This document shows, one piece after another, positions 10,133-22,100 of a stretch of 64,000 nucleotides of DNA; the stretch's first letter is position 1; each line of letters begins with the position of its first letter. The notes under the pieces are model-generated. The model made no database searches. It was not told the DNA's origin and worked only from the letters and a program-made list of their open reading frames with translations. A program made the position numbers and the translations under genes. The stretch comes from Limnomonas spitsbergensis (lineage: Eukaryota; Chlorophyta; Chlorophyceae; Chlamydomonadales), in NCBI GenBank assembly GCA_037349105.1, contig JAYJMM010000106.1:124001-188000 (forward strand), written 5' to 3'.

Positions 10133-13100
10133 TCAGTGCATAGCTGCCAGGGCTGCCAGAGTGACAGTCTGTTGCGCCCCTTCTCCCCGTCCCCTGCGAG
10201 CCGATCCCAGCCGCTCGATGAGGCATTGCAGCCGGCCCAGCTCCTCGCGGGACTCTGCCAGCTCCTGAGTGCATCATACAGCCAGGGGAGGGGGACACGG
10301 GGCCAGTAAAAAAAATTAGAAGACTCTGCCAGCTCCTGCGTGCAGCAAATAGCCAGGAGGGGGACACGGGGCCAGTCTGTGTTATGGGATGAGTGCAGAA
10401 CTGCAGCCCAGGGACTGCCATCTCCTGAGCTCATGATACAGCTAAGGGAGGGAGGGACTTTGGGTTGTTGCGAAGTATGAGGTGCATGCATGAATTCGGT
10501 GAAGGCTTACAATGGACTGAAAATAGCCAGGGGGGGGAGGCTGGGGAAGTCTGTGTTATGGGATGAGTGCAGAACTGCAGCCCAGGGACTGAATGCTCCT
10601 GAGTGCATCATATAGCCAGGGAGGGACATGAGGCGCTTGCGTATAATGTGGTGCGTCCAAGCGTGCTTATACTCGGCGACTGCCTACTTTGGGAATTTCG
10701 GGCAATTGCTAAGTATTGGGTGCTTGCATTAACTCCGTGAACGCTTACGCTGGATTGCAACCCCTTTGCCCCTATGCCCTCCCTCCCCTACGAGCGGGAG
10801 AGAGGTGACTGCTAACGATGGCCTGCAACCTCCTGGGCACACCTCGCTTAGAGTAGGACCCTAAACCCTGACCCCCCCAGCACCCATACCCTATTTTCAC
10901 CCCTCAACACTTGCTACGAGAGGAAAAGAGGCCCACCTCGTTGTTCTCTGCCTCGCCCTCTCCTGCCTCATCAATGACTCGTCACTCCCCACCCTCTCCC
11001 CCCCACCCCGGGCACCCACGTCCTACCTTCTCTGTCAAATGCTAAAACAGGGGAAGAGGTGCACCTTATCGGTCTCTGCCACACATCTATGGTATAAGGT
11101 CGAGGGTGTAGGGTATAGTAACTTAAAAGGGCACACCTCGTTGCTCTCTTCCACTAGTTTCGGGTTAGGGGTTAAAAACAAAAAAATACACACCTCGTTG
11201 AACTCTGCTGTAAGTTTAAGGAGTAGGATTAAAACACTTTACCCTAAACCCTAAAAATACGCACCTCGTTGTTCTCTGCCACGCCCTCCCGTCTCATCAG
11301 CGCCTCGTACATCCTTCTCAACTCGGCCACCAGCTCCTCCACATGGCTATCAAACGAGCTGCTGACCCCGGCCATGCTGCCGCCGCTGCCGTTGCCTGCG
11401 CTTTCGCCAGCAGCAGCTTCATCCAACCTCACCCTCACTGCACCGCCCTTGACCCGGGGCTGCTGCACCGCCGCCGCTTCAGCAGCAGCAGCAGGAGCTT
11501 TGGCTCCCGCCGCCTGGCTGCCTCCGGCGTCTCCCCCCGCCGCCCGCTGCGCCTTCGCTGCTGCCGCGTCCAGCGCCTCGTTGACCGTATTGCTGTAGGC
11601 CTGAGCGAGCTTTGTGATGGACCACAGGAGCCGAGTGGCCGGGTCGTGTGAGAGCAGGAGGCCGGACCGAGCTCGGTCTAGGAAGCGGCGATGAAGGTCC
11701 ACGACCTTATACAACAGATGAGGGGGGGCAGAGACTCTATAACAGATTGGGGGTGGGGGGCGGGCAGAGGCACTATAACAGAGGAGAAGGCAGAGGTTCT
11801 GAACAGAGGAGGCAACAGAGGAGCAGGCAGCAGAGGAGGAGGCAACAGAGGAGGAGGCAACAGAGGCAGAGATTCTGCAACAGAGGAGGAGGGTTCATGG
11901 CTGATAATCTAAATGATGGCGAGTTTTGTAATGGACGACAGCAGCTGGGTGGCTACGTAGTGAGAGAGGATGAGGTCGGACCAGGTACGGTCAAGAGAGT
12001 GAGAGAGGAAGAGGCCGGACCAAGTACGCTCAAGAAGATAGTGGTGGTTGAGGCCCAAAGCCTGATTGCACAGAGACAGATGATTCAGGGATGGTCAAGG
12101 GTTAAGAGAGGTTTAGGCTCTAGACAGCGGTTGCGGTTAGCCACCTGGCAGAGGCGAAGGGGCTGGACTTCAGAGAGGGCTAAACCCTTAACCACTCAAA
12201 CCTACAAATAATACAGAGAGAGGGCCATGTAGGGGTCAAGCTGTGAGGGAAGGCACTGAGGGCCACAAGTACAAAATGTAGTGGCTTCGGCCCCCCGTCC
12301 CTCTGGCTATAACCTCCTCCCTTACCTGGCTAGGACCTCCTCCCCCACCTGGCTAGGACTTCCTCCATCACCTGGTTAGGACTTCCTCCCTCACCTGGTT
12401 AGGACTTCCTCCATCACCTGGTTAGGACTTCCTCCATCACCTGGTTAGGACTTCCTCCCTCACCTGGCTAGGACCTCCTCCCTCACCTGGCTAGGACCTC
12501 CTCCCTCACCTGGCTGGGACTTTCTCCCTCACCTGACGAGGACTTCCTCCCCCACCTGGCTAGGACTTCCTCCCTCACCTGGCTAGGACTTCCTCCCTCA
12601 CCTGGCTAGGACCTCCTCCCTCACCTGGCTGGGACCTCCTCCCTCACCTGGCTGGGACCTCCTCCCTCACCTGGCTGGGACCTCCTCCCTCACCTGGCTA
12701 GGACCTCCTCCCCCACCTGGCTAGGACCTCCTCCCTCACCTGGCTAGGACTTCCTCCCTCACCTGGCTGGGACCTCTTCCCCCACCTGGCTAGGACCTCC
12801 TCCCTCACCTGGCTGGGACCTCTTCCCTCACCTGGCTAGGACCTCCTCCCCCACCTGGCTAGGACCTCCTCCCTCACCTGGCTAGGACCTCCTCCATCAC
12901 CTGGCTAGGACCTCCTCCCTCACCTGGCTAGGACCTCCTCCATCACCTGGCTAGGACCTCCTCCCTCACCTGGCTAGGACTTCCTCCCTCACCTGGCTAG
13001 GACCTCCTCCCTCACCTGGCTAGGACTTCCTCCCTCACCTGGCTAGGACCTCCTCCCTCACCTGGCTAGGACCTCCTCCCTCACCTGGCTAGGACCTCCT

Positions 13101-16100
13101 CCCTCACCTGGCTAGGACCTCCTCCCTCACCTGGCTAGGACCTCCTCCCTCACCTGGCTAGGACCTCCTCCCTCACCTGGCTAGGACTTCCTCCCTCACC
13201 TGGCTAGGACCTCCTCCCTCACCTGGCTGGGACTTTCTCCCCCACCTGGCTAGGACCTCCTCCCTCACCTGGCTAGGACCTCCTCCCCCACCTGGCTAGG
13301 ACTTCCTCCCTCACCTGGCTAGGACCTCCTCCCTCACCTGGCTAGGACTTCCTCCCTCACCTGGCTAGGACCTCCTCCCTCACCTGGCTGGGACCTCCTC
13401 CCTCACCTGGCTAGGACCTCCTCCATCACCTGGCTAGGACCTCCTCCCTCACCTGGCTAGGACCTCCTCCATCACCTGGCTAGGACCTCCTCCCTCACCT
13501 GGCTAGGACCTCCTCCATCACCTGGCTAGGACCTCCTCCATCACCTGGCTAGGACCTCCTCCCTCACCTGGCTAGGACCTCCTCCCTCACCTGGCTAGGA
13601 CTTCCTCCCTCACCAGGCTAGGACCTCCTCCCTCACCTGGCTAGGACCTCCTCCCTCACCAGGCTAGGACCTCCTCCCTCACCTGGTCAACGTTTGCAGC
13701 CTTACGCATGCCCCCCTCCATGCGGCTCCACATGGGCTCCAGGACGTCGAACGTTGCGTACCGCAGGTACTCCTGCAGTACAGCGGTACAGCCAATGAGA
13801 GGAATGAGTGCATGCGGACGCAGTAAAGCGGAAGGCCCCACAAGATCAAGAGTGCTGACATGCAGAACACTTCAACGGTGGTGTACCACTTTTTCACATA
13901 ACGCATCAACGCCCAACGCAAAGAGCAACAGTGTCATGTGAAAGCCCCCTGGCAACAAAAAGTACCCCTCAGGACCCGTGACCAACACAAGGCCGTGCAT
14001 GACCACAAATAACAGGAAACGCTGCCACACCTTCTCCTTGGGCATGAGGGGAGCTGCCACCTCAACCATGCACCCCTGCTCCACCTGCCACCTCAAACAT
14101 TCACCCGTGCCCCACCTGCCACCTCAAACATCCATTCTTGCTCACCTGTCACCTCAAATAAGTAAGAAGTAAGAACTACGTGTCGTTTCCAATCGTTCGT
14201 GAATCTGACGGATCCCTAGGTATAGGCGACCCGTAGGTAAACCTGCCCGTTCGGGATACGCGCACCCTCCCCCGAGTCATAGTAACTGTGGATCAGTCAC
14301 TCGTCGGTACCTCTTTTACTTTGCGATTTCCCCCATGACTGGCTACGGCGCTTACGTAAACGCACACATATCGCCGAGAGGTTTTACCAGTCTCTCAGGT
14401 AGCTCCAGTGGGATTCGGACCTGTCACCTCAAACATTCACCCCTTATTCACCACTCTCACCTGCACGAAGAACATGAAGCGCTGTCCGAGGCCGTACACG
14501 CAGTACAGCTCCTCATCGTCCCAGGGCACCTCGGACCCGGCTCCGGAGCCAACACGTGCTTCCGAGACCGCACGTCGCGCAGCGCCACCCCGTACGCGGG
14601 GGTTGCTCGCGATGGCGGCCTTGTCTCGCGCCCTGCGGCCACGCAGCAAGCATAACGAGGTCAGCGTGGAAAATGTTACGGGAAGCTTCATCTCTGCTAC
14701 CGGGCAATAGGCAGAACTGAGGTGATTGTGGTCTAGGTCCTAAACTTGAGGATAAAAAAGAAATGCTTCAATCGTGTCCTTTCAAAGAAGTACGGCAGGG
14801 GTACCTGACGCACAGCAGTTATTGAAATTTTAAGGTTACTGGACGATTTATCTCTGCAGCGGGGACAGCGGGCAGCAACAATGTCGTTGTGGTTTAGGGC
14901 AAGGGAGAGTTAAAACCCTGCAGCTAGCAGAACGACGCCTGCCTGGTTCAGGCCTTCAGGGTCGAGGAAAACTCGAACCCTAAACATGTGCAACAGGCAG
15001 AACGTGGTAAAAAGCTTAAGCCTTTAATTGATTCAGACCAGTGTTACAGGCTTCAAGCCAAGAAAAAAAAAAGTGAATGAGTGGTACAGGTAAACGCGTT
15101 TTTAATTCAGTGTTAATTTCAGTGCGCACCCGACCCCCCTAAGGGAGCTGCTGGGCCTTGCCATCACAAGGCCGATGAGGATCAAGCTTTTACCTGCCGA
15201 CGGCCGGCGAACCAGGCAGCAGCCAGCTGTACTAGTCAGCCTTTCCACACTCGCCTACCTGATCACTTGCCACCCACACTCAAGCCCAAGCCCTCTGCTG
15301 CCACACATCCGCCCACCAGCCCTGAAAGGGTCTGCAGGCGCTTGCTATCTCAGGTTACAAGATTGGAGGTCGTTGTACCCAAGAAGGCCCCCCAAAATAG
15401 GAACACCCACCTAAGAGCCTTGCACGCCCACACATTTAGTCACACTTCAGGAACTAGAGAGTCACAGAAAGTCACAACAAGACACTCCAATCAGAACACA
15501 AATCCCTTACAGGCTCCCATGGCACCCACCTGCTCCCATGCAGCCCGAATCCCATGCTACCCACCCGCTCCCATGCCACCCACCCGTTTATGCCACACAC
15601 CCACCAATGCAGCCCGGCGCCCATGCCACCCACTTGCCTACCTGCTCCTATGAGCCACTCGATGCCAAGCGATGCCCAGCTGGCGTTCTGTCAGTTTCAT
15701 GGTGAGCAGCAGTTTGAATACTAGCTGGTAGTGTGATAGCTGGCTGGGAGGGACGACAAGTGTGAGCGGCCAGGACACCCTGGCAGGAGTGGAAGGAGAG
15801 CAGTTTGATTTTGAATATGAGTTGGTAGAGCGACAGCTGTCTGAGAGGCATGGGAAGGCAAGGCTGTTTAAAATGCTAAAGGGCGGTTTGAAACGTTGCA
15901 AGGGTCGGTTTGAAACGCTGCAAGGGTTGGTTTGAAACGTTGCAAAGGGCAAATCTAAAAACGTTACAGGGTGATTTTAAACATTGCATGAGTCAGTTTG
16001 AAACGCTGCAAAAGTCGGTTTGAAACGTTGCAGAGGCATTTGCACATCCTGGCAAGGAGACTCCGAAGCACTCTGCTGCCATCCTCTCCACCTATCCAGT

Positions 16101-19100
16101 CAGGATAACCGCCCTCCTCGCCGTCGCTAAAATTGGCGCTTTGCAGTGGGGCCTTGCCCCGCTGCACCGCGTGAAGGAGGCATAGCTCTGTCACAGTTGT
16201 GGTGGGGCTTCGCCCTCCGTATCCAGCAACGAAACTGCCATACGGTATCCCACTCCCCATGGCCATTCATCCGGTCGCATGCATAAACCGCCGAACAAAA
16301 AACCTTTGCAAGAAAAGCAAGAAAAACGTACAGGGGTCATGATGCCATTCACAGCATAGTCCTGATATATTTACATGTATTTTCTAATTATGCACCAGTT
16401 TTTATTTTGGGGCATACCAGAGAATCTTTGGGGGGCCGCCGGGCAGCCATTACAGGGCCAATCGGGACCAACCTTGACCCGCCTACGGCGGGTGGCCCTG
16501 CTGCACCAGGCCCCACGGCCAATGGCCGTCTAGTAGCTGAATTGTAGCTGAAGTGTCCTAAAATAATCACTGTGATATGCACCCTTCTGCCTGCACACCT
16601 GTAGCTGAGCACGAAGAATTCCCATGCCGGCCGCTCCTCCTTGTCCCTCTGTTGCTGCTGGGGCTGGCGTTGGAGCAGCTTGCGCACGTTGGACGTGACA
16701 CTGGCAGGTGTGCTTGGAGCCTGCAGGGGAAGGAGGGGGTAGGGGGGGGGAGGGTTTAGGGGAAGGAGGGTTAAGAGGGGAGGGGGGTCGAGGGTTTAGG
16801 GAGACGGAGGGTTTAGGGTGGAGGGGGGTGGAGGGTTTAGGGGGAAGGAGGGTTTAGGGTGGTGGGGGGTGGAGGGTTTAGGGGGAAGGAGGTTTAGGGT
16901 GGAGGGGGGTTGAGGGTTTAGGGTGGAGGGGGGTTAAGGGTTTAGGGGAAAGGAGGGGGGAGGGGTGTTGAGAGTTTAGGGGAAGGAGGGTTGAGGGTGG
17001 AGGGGGGTGGAGGGTTTAGGGGGAAGGAGGTTTATGGTGGAGGGGGGTTGAGGGTTTAGGGTGGAGGGGGGTTAAGGGTTTAGGGGAAAGGAGGGGGGAG
17101 GGGTGTTGAGGGTTTAGGGGAAGGAGGGTTTAGGGTGGAGGGGGGTGGAGGGTTTAGGGGGAAGGAGGTTTATGGTGGAGGGGTGTTTAGGGTTTAGGGT
17201 GGAGGGTGGGTTTAGGGTGGAGGGGGGTTCAGGGTTTAGGGGGAAAGGGGGTTTAGGGTGGACTATGGCTTAGGAGGAGGAGTGCTGGACGGGGGGAGGA
17301 AGCAGCTTGCCCACATTTACCGTTATGCTGGTAGGTGTGCTAGGGGCCTGCATGAGGAAGGGGGGTTCAAGGTTTAGGTGGAGGAGGGTAGGGTGTAAGG
17401 CTTGGCCTGCTGTGTGCTAGGGCTTCCATTGTGTGCTGGAACCCTGCAGGGTTGAGGGTTGAGTATGGGGTCCACTTGGTGTATACGCTTAGGGTACCAG
17501 ATGATGAGGGAGTCAAGCCAGTGCCTAGTTACCTGTGCATTTACCCTAGGACCCTCATCCACCCTAGGACCCTCATCCACCCTAGGACCCTCATCCACCC
17601 TAGGGCCCTCATCCACCCTAGGACCCTCATCCACCCTAGGACCCTCATCCACCCTAGGACCCTCATCCACCCTAGGACCCTCATCCACCCTAGGACCCTC
17701 ATCCACCCTAGGACCCTCATCCACCCTAGGACCCTCATCCACCCTAGGGCCCTCATCCACCCTAGGATCCTCATCCACCCTAGGACCCTCATCCACCCTA
17801 GGACCCTCATCCACCCTAGGACCCTCATCCACCCTAGGACCCTCATCCACCCTAGGACCCTCATCCACCCTAGGACCCTCATCCACACCTCGCCCGGAAA
17901 ACCGCCACAGGTCGGGTCTGCTAAGCGGCCACCCAAGGGCTTTCATCCACCTAACCAGCAAGGACAGACTCGTCAAGAGCGCCGACCTTGGGTCCACACT
18001 TCATAGCATCTGCCTATCCACCCCGTCTGGCCAGCGTCGCCAGCCAGGTCAGCCTAGCAGCCACCCAAGGAGACTTCATACACATACCCAGCAAGAAGAG
18101 ACTCACCGAGAGCCCTGACCTAGGGTCAACAGCATCTGCCCATCCGCCTCGTCCAGCCAGCGCCGCCGCTCGGGCCTGCCTGGCTGCCACCCTTGCGAGC
18201 TCCACGACGCTGCGAGGGTCCATCTCAAACGAAAGGTTGTCAGAGAGGGGATCCGTCGCGGCGCTGGAGGTCTTGACGGCCATCTCCAGCAAGGACTGGA
18301 GGGAGGGGAGGGGAGGCAGGACAGACCGTGTAAAATAAATAAGTACGATATAAATAACGTCAAGGGTCACAGAATAACGTATTGTTCATTTATTTCAGTA
18401 AGTGGGCACGACCAAATTCGGGCAGACCGCCTTTGGGGTGCCACATCTGACCACCTTCGGGGGGCCACATCTGACCGCCTTCGAAGGGCCACACCTGACT
18501 GCCTTCGGTGGACCACACCTGACCGCCTTCGGGGGGCCACACCTGACCGCCTTCAGGGGGCCACACCTGACCGCCTTCGGGGTGCCACATCTGACCGCCT
18601 TCGGGGGGCCACATCTGACCGCCTTCGGGGGGCCACACCTGACCGCCTTCGGGGGGCCACATCTGACCGCCTTCGGGGGGCCACACCTGACCGCCTTCGG
18701 GGGGCCACACCTGACCGCCTTTGGGGTGCCACATCTGACCGCCTTCGGGGGGCCACACCTGACCGCCTTCGGGGGGCCACACCTGACCGCCTTCGGGGGG
18801 CCACATCTGACCGCCTTCGTGGGACCACACCTGACCGCCTTCGGGGGCCACATCTGACAGCCTTCGGGGGCCACATCTGACCGCCTTCGGGGGGCCACAC
18901 CTGACCTCCTTCGGGGGCCACATCTGACCGCCTTCGGGGTGCCACATCTGACCGCCTTCGGGGGGCCACATCTGACCGCCTTCGGGGACCATACCTGACC
19001 GCCTTTGGGGGGCCACATCTGACCGCCTTCGGGGGGCCACATCTGACCGCCTTCGGGGGGGCACATCTGACCGTCTTACAGAGGCTGCTGGTCTACCACA

Positions 19101-22100
19101 ACTGACGACCTTGAGGAACCCATCGGGCAGCCGGGCGCGACTGCGACCAGACTTCGATTGGCCTGTGGGTAGTGGTCAGAGCGGGTCATGCTGCACCAGG
19201 CCCTCCCGGCCTGATGCCGTAATATACCTGAACTATATCTGATATGTAGTTGAACTGTAGCTGATCAGTAGCTAAAATGTATCTGAAATCATTTATAAGA
19301 CCCAGTGGAGCCTGAGAGATAAAGTAAAGGAGGGTTGAGGGAACCAGGGTCATTCCAAAGCGTCCTGAGTGACCCTGGCTTCCCAAAAACACCAATTGGA
19401 AACATATCCGGCAATATTAGCTGAGGGACAGGCCCCTTGTCACCCCATCTAGGCAATATTAGCTGGGGGACAGGCCCCTTGTCACCCCATCTAGACAATA
19501 TTAGCTGGGGGACAGGCCCCTTGGTGACAGGCTCCTTGTCACCCCATGTAGGCAATATTAGCTGAGGGACAGGCCCCTTGTCACCCCATCTAGGCAATAT
19601 TAGCTGGGGGACAGGCCCCTTGTCACCCCATCTAGGCAATATTAGCTGAGGGACAGGCCCCTTGTCACCCCATCTAGGCAATATTAGCTGGGGGACAGGC
19701 CCCTTGTCACCCCATGTAGGCAATATTAGCTGAGGGACAGGCCCCTTGTCACCCCATCTAGGCAATATTAGCTGAGGGACAGGCCCCTTGTCACCCCATC
19801 TAGGCAATATTAGCTGGGGGACAGGCCCCTTGGTGACAGGCTAGGCAATATTAGCTGAGGGACAGGCCCCTTGTCACCCCATCTAGGCAATATTAGCTGA
19901 GGGACAGGCCCCTTGTCACCCCATCTAGGCAATATTAGCTGGGGGACAGGCCCCTTGTCACCCCATCTAGGAAATATTAGCTGGGGGACAGGCCCCTTGT
20001 CACCCCATCTAGGCAATATTAGCTGGGGGACAGGCCCCTTGTCACCCCATCTAGGCAATATTAGCTGGGGGACAGGCCCCTTGTCACCCCATCTAGGCAA
20101 TATTAGCTGGGGGACAGGCCCCTTGTCACCCCATCTAGGCAATATTAGCTGAGGGACAGGCCCCTTGTCACCCCATCTAGGCAATATTAGCTGAGGGACA
20201 GGCCCCTTGTCACCCCATCTAGGCAATATTAGCTGAGGGACAGGCCCCTTGTCACCCCATCTAGGCAATATTAGCTGGGGGACAGACCCTTGTCACCCCA
20301 TCTAGGCAATATTAGCTGAGGGACAGGCCCCTTGTCACCCCATCTAGGCAATATTAGCTGAGGGACAGGCCCCTTGTCACCCCATCTAGGCAATATTAGC
20401 TGAGGGACAGGCCCCTTGTCACCCCATCTAGGCAATATTAGCTGGGGGACAGGCCCCTTGTCACCCCATCTAGGCAATATTAGCTGGGAGACAGGCTCCT
20501 TGTCACCCCATCTAGGCAATATTAGCTGGGGGACAGGCCCCTTGCCACCCCATCTAGGCAATATTAGCTGGGGGACAGGCCCCTTGTCACCCCATCTAGG
20601 CAATATTAGCTGAGGGACAGGCCCCTTGTCACCCCATCTAGGCAATATTAGCTGGGGGACAGGCCCCTTGCCACCCCATCTAGGCAATATTAGCTGGGGG
20701 ACAGGCCCCTTGTCACCCCATCTAGGCAATATTAGCTGGTTGGCAGGCCCCTTGTCACCCCATTTAGGCAATACTAGCTGGGGGACAGGCCCCTTGTCAC
20801 CCCATCTAGGCAAAATTAGCTGGGGGACAGGCCCCTTGTCACCCCATCTAGGCAATATTAGCTGGTTGGCAGGCCCCTTGTCACCCCATCTAGGCAATAT
20901 TAGCTGAGGGACAGGCCCCTTGTCACCCCATCTAGGCAATATTAGCTGGGGGACAGGCTCATTGTCACCCCATCTAGGCAATATTAGCTGGTTGGCAGGC
21001 CCCTTGTCACCCCATCTAGGCAATATTAGCTGGGGGGCAGGCCCCTTGTCACCCCAGCTAGGCAATATTAGCTGGGGGACAGGCCCCTTGTCACCCCATC
21101 TAGGCAATATTAGCTGGGGGACAGGCCCCTTGGTGACAGGCTCCTTGTCACCCCATCTAGGCAATATTAGCTGGGGGGCAGGCCCCTTGTCACCCCATCT
21201 AGGCAATATTAGCTGGGGGACAGGCTCCTTGTCACCCCATCTAGGCAATATTAGCTGGGGGACAGGCCCCTTGGTGACAGGCTCCTTGTCACCCCATCTA
21301 GGCAATATTAGCTGGGTGGCAGGCCCCTTGTCACCCCATCTAGGCAATATTAGCTGGGGGACAGGCCCCTTGTCACCCCATCTAGGCAATATTAGCTGGG
21401 GGACAAACCCCTTGGTGACAGGCTCCTTGTCACCCCATCTAGGCAATATTAGCTGGGGGGCAAGCCCCTTGTCACCCCATCTAGGCAATATTAGCTGGGG
21501 GACAGGCCCCTTGTCACCCCAGCTAGGCAATATTAGCTGGGGGACAGGCTCTTTGTCACCCCATCTAGGCAATATTAGCTGGGGACAAACCCCTTGGTGA
21601 CAGGCTCCTTGTCACCCCATCTAGGCAATATTAGCTGGGGGGCAGGCCCCTTGTCACCCCATCTAGGCAATATTAGCTGGGGGACGGGCCCCTTGTCACC
21701 CCATCTAGACAATATTAGCTGGGGGACAGGCCCCTTGTCACCCCATCTAGGCCATATTAACTGGGGGACAGGCCCCTTGGTGACAGGCTCCTTGTCACCC
21801 CATATAGGCAATATTAGCTGGGGGGCAGGCCCCTTGTCACCCCATCTAGGCAATATTAGCTGGGGGACAGGCCCCTTGTCACCCCATCTAGGCAATATTA
21901 GCTGGGGGACAGGCCCCTTGTCACCCCATCTAGGCAATATTAGCTGGGGGACAGGTTCCTTGTCACCCCATCTAGGCAATATTAGCTGAGGGACAGGCTC
22001 CTTGTCACCCCATCTAGGCAATATTAGCTGGGGGACAGGCCCCTTGGTGACAGGCTCCTTGTCACCCCATCTAGGCAATATTAGCTGGGGGACAGGCCCC

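Larger units (their letters stand above)
10133..18295 (-). other. GCP2: GCP2 exons 17-23 (GRIP2 / C-terminal domain)
   Basis: Exon 17 is 18107-18295 ([18 protein letters not shown]). Exon 18 is 16599-16720 ([13 protein letters not shown] to WEFFVLSY). Exon 19 is 15642-15779 ([18 protein letters not shown]). Exon 20 is 14461-14632 (ends [15 protein letters not shown]). Exon 21 is 13683-13772 ([20 protein letters not shown]). Exon 22 is 11265-11705 ([17 protein letters not shown], then an Ala-rich linker, then [18 protein letters not shown]). Exon 23 is 10133-10264 ([20 protein letters not shown], stop TGA). This is the gamma-tubulin-binding half of the protein. The [16 protein letters not shown] join across exons 18-19 is diagnostic: it matches the family pattern of an aromatic-rich strand followed by a WPL(S/T) motif. 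Confidence 0.85.

Noticed and set aside
16735..17275. True telomere
   Set aside because: TTTAGGG motifs are interrupted by GGAAGGAGG and GTGGAGGGG and lie inside a gene; not a terminal array.
20271..21572. 433-codon frame encoding ([14 protein letters not shown])n, and the matching plus-strand frames
   Set aside because: It is a read-through of the 42-bp minisatellite inside GCP2 intron 16, open on both strands, with no unique sequence.
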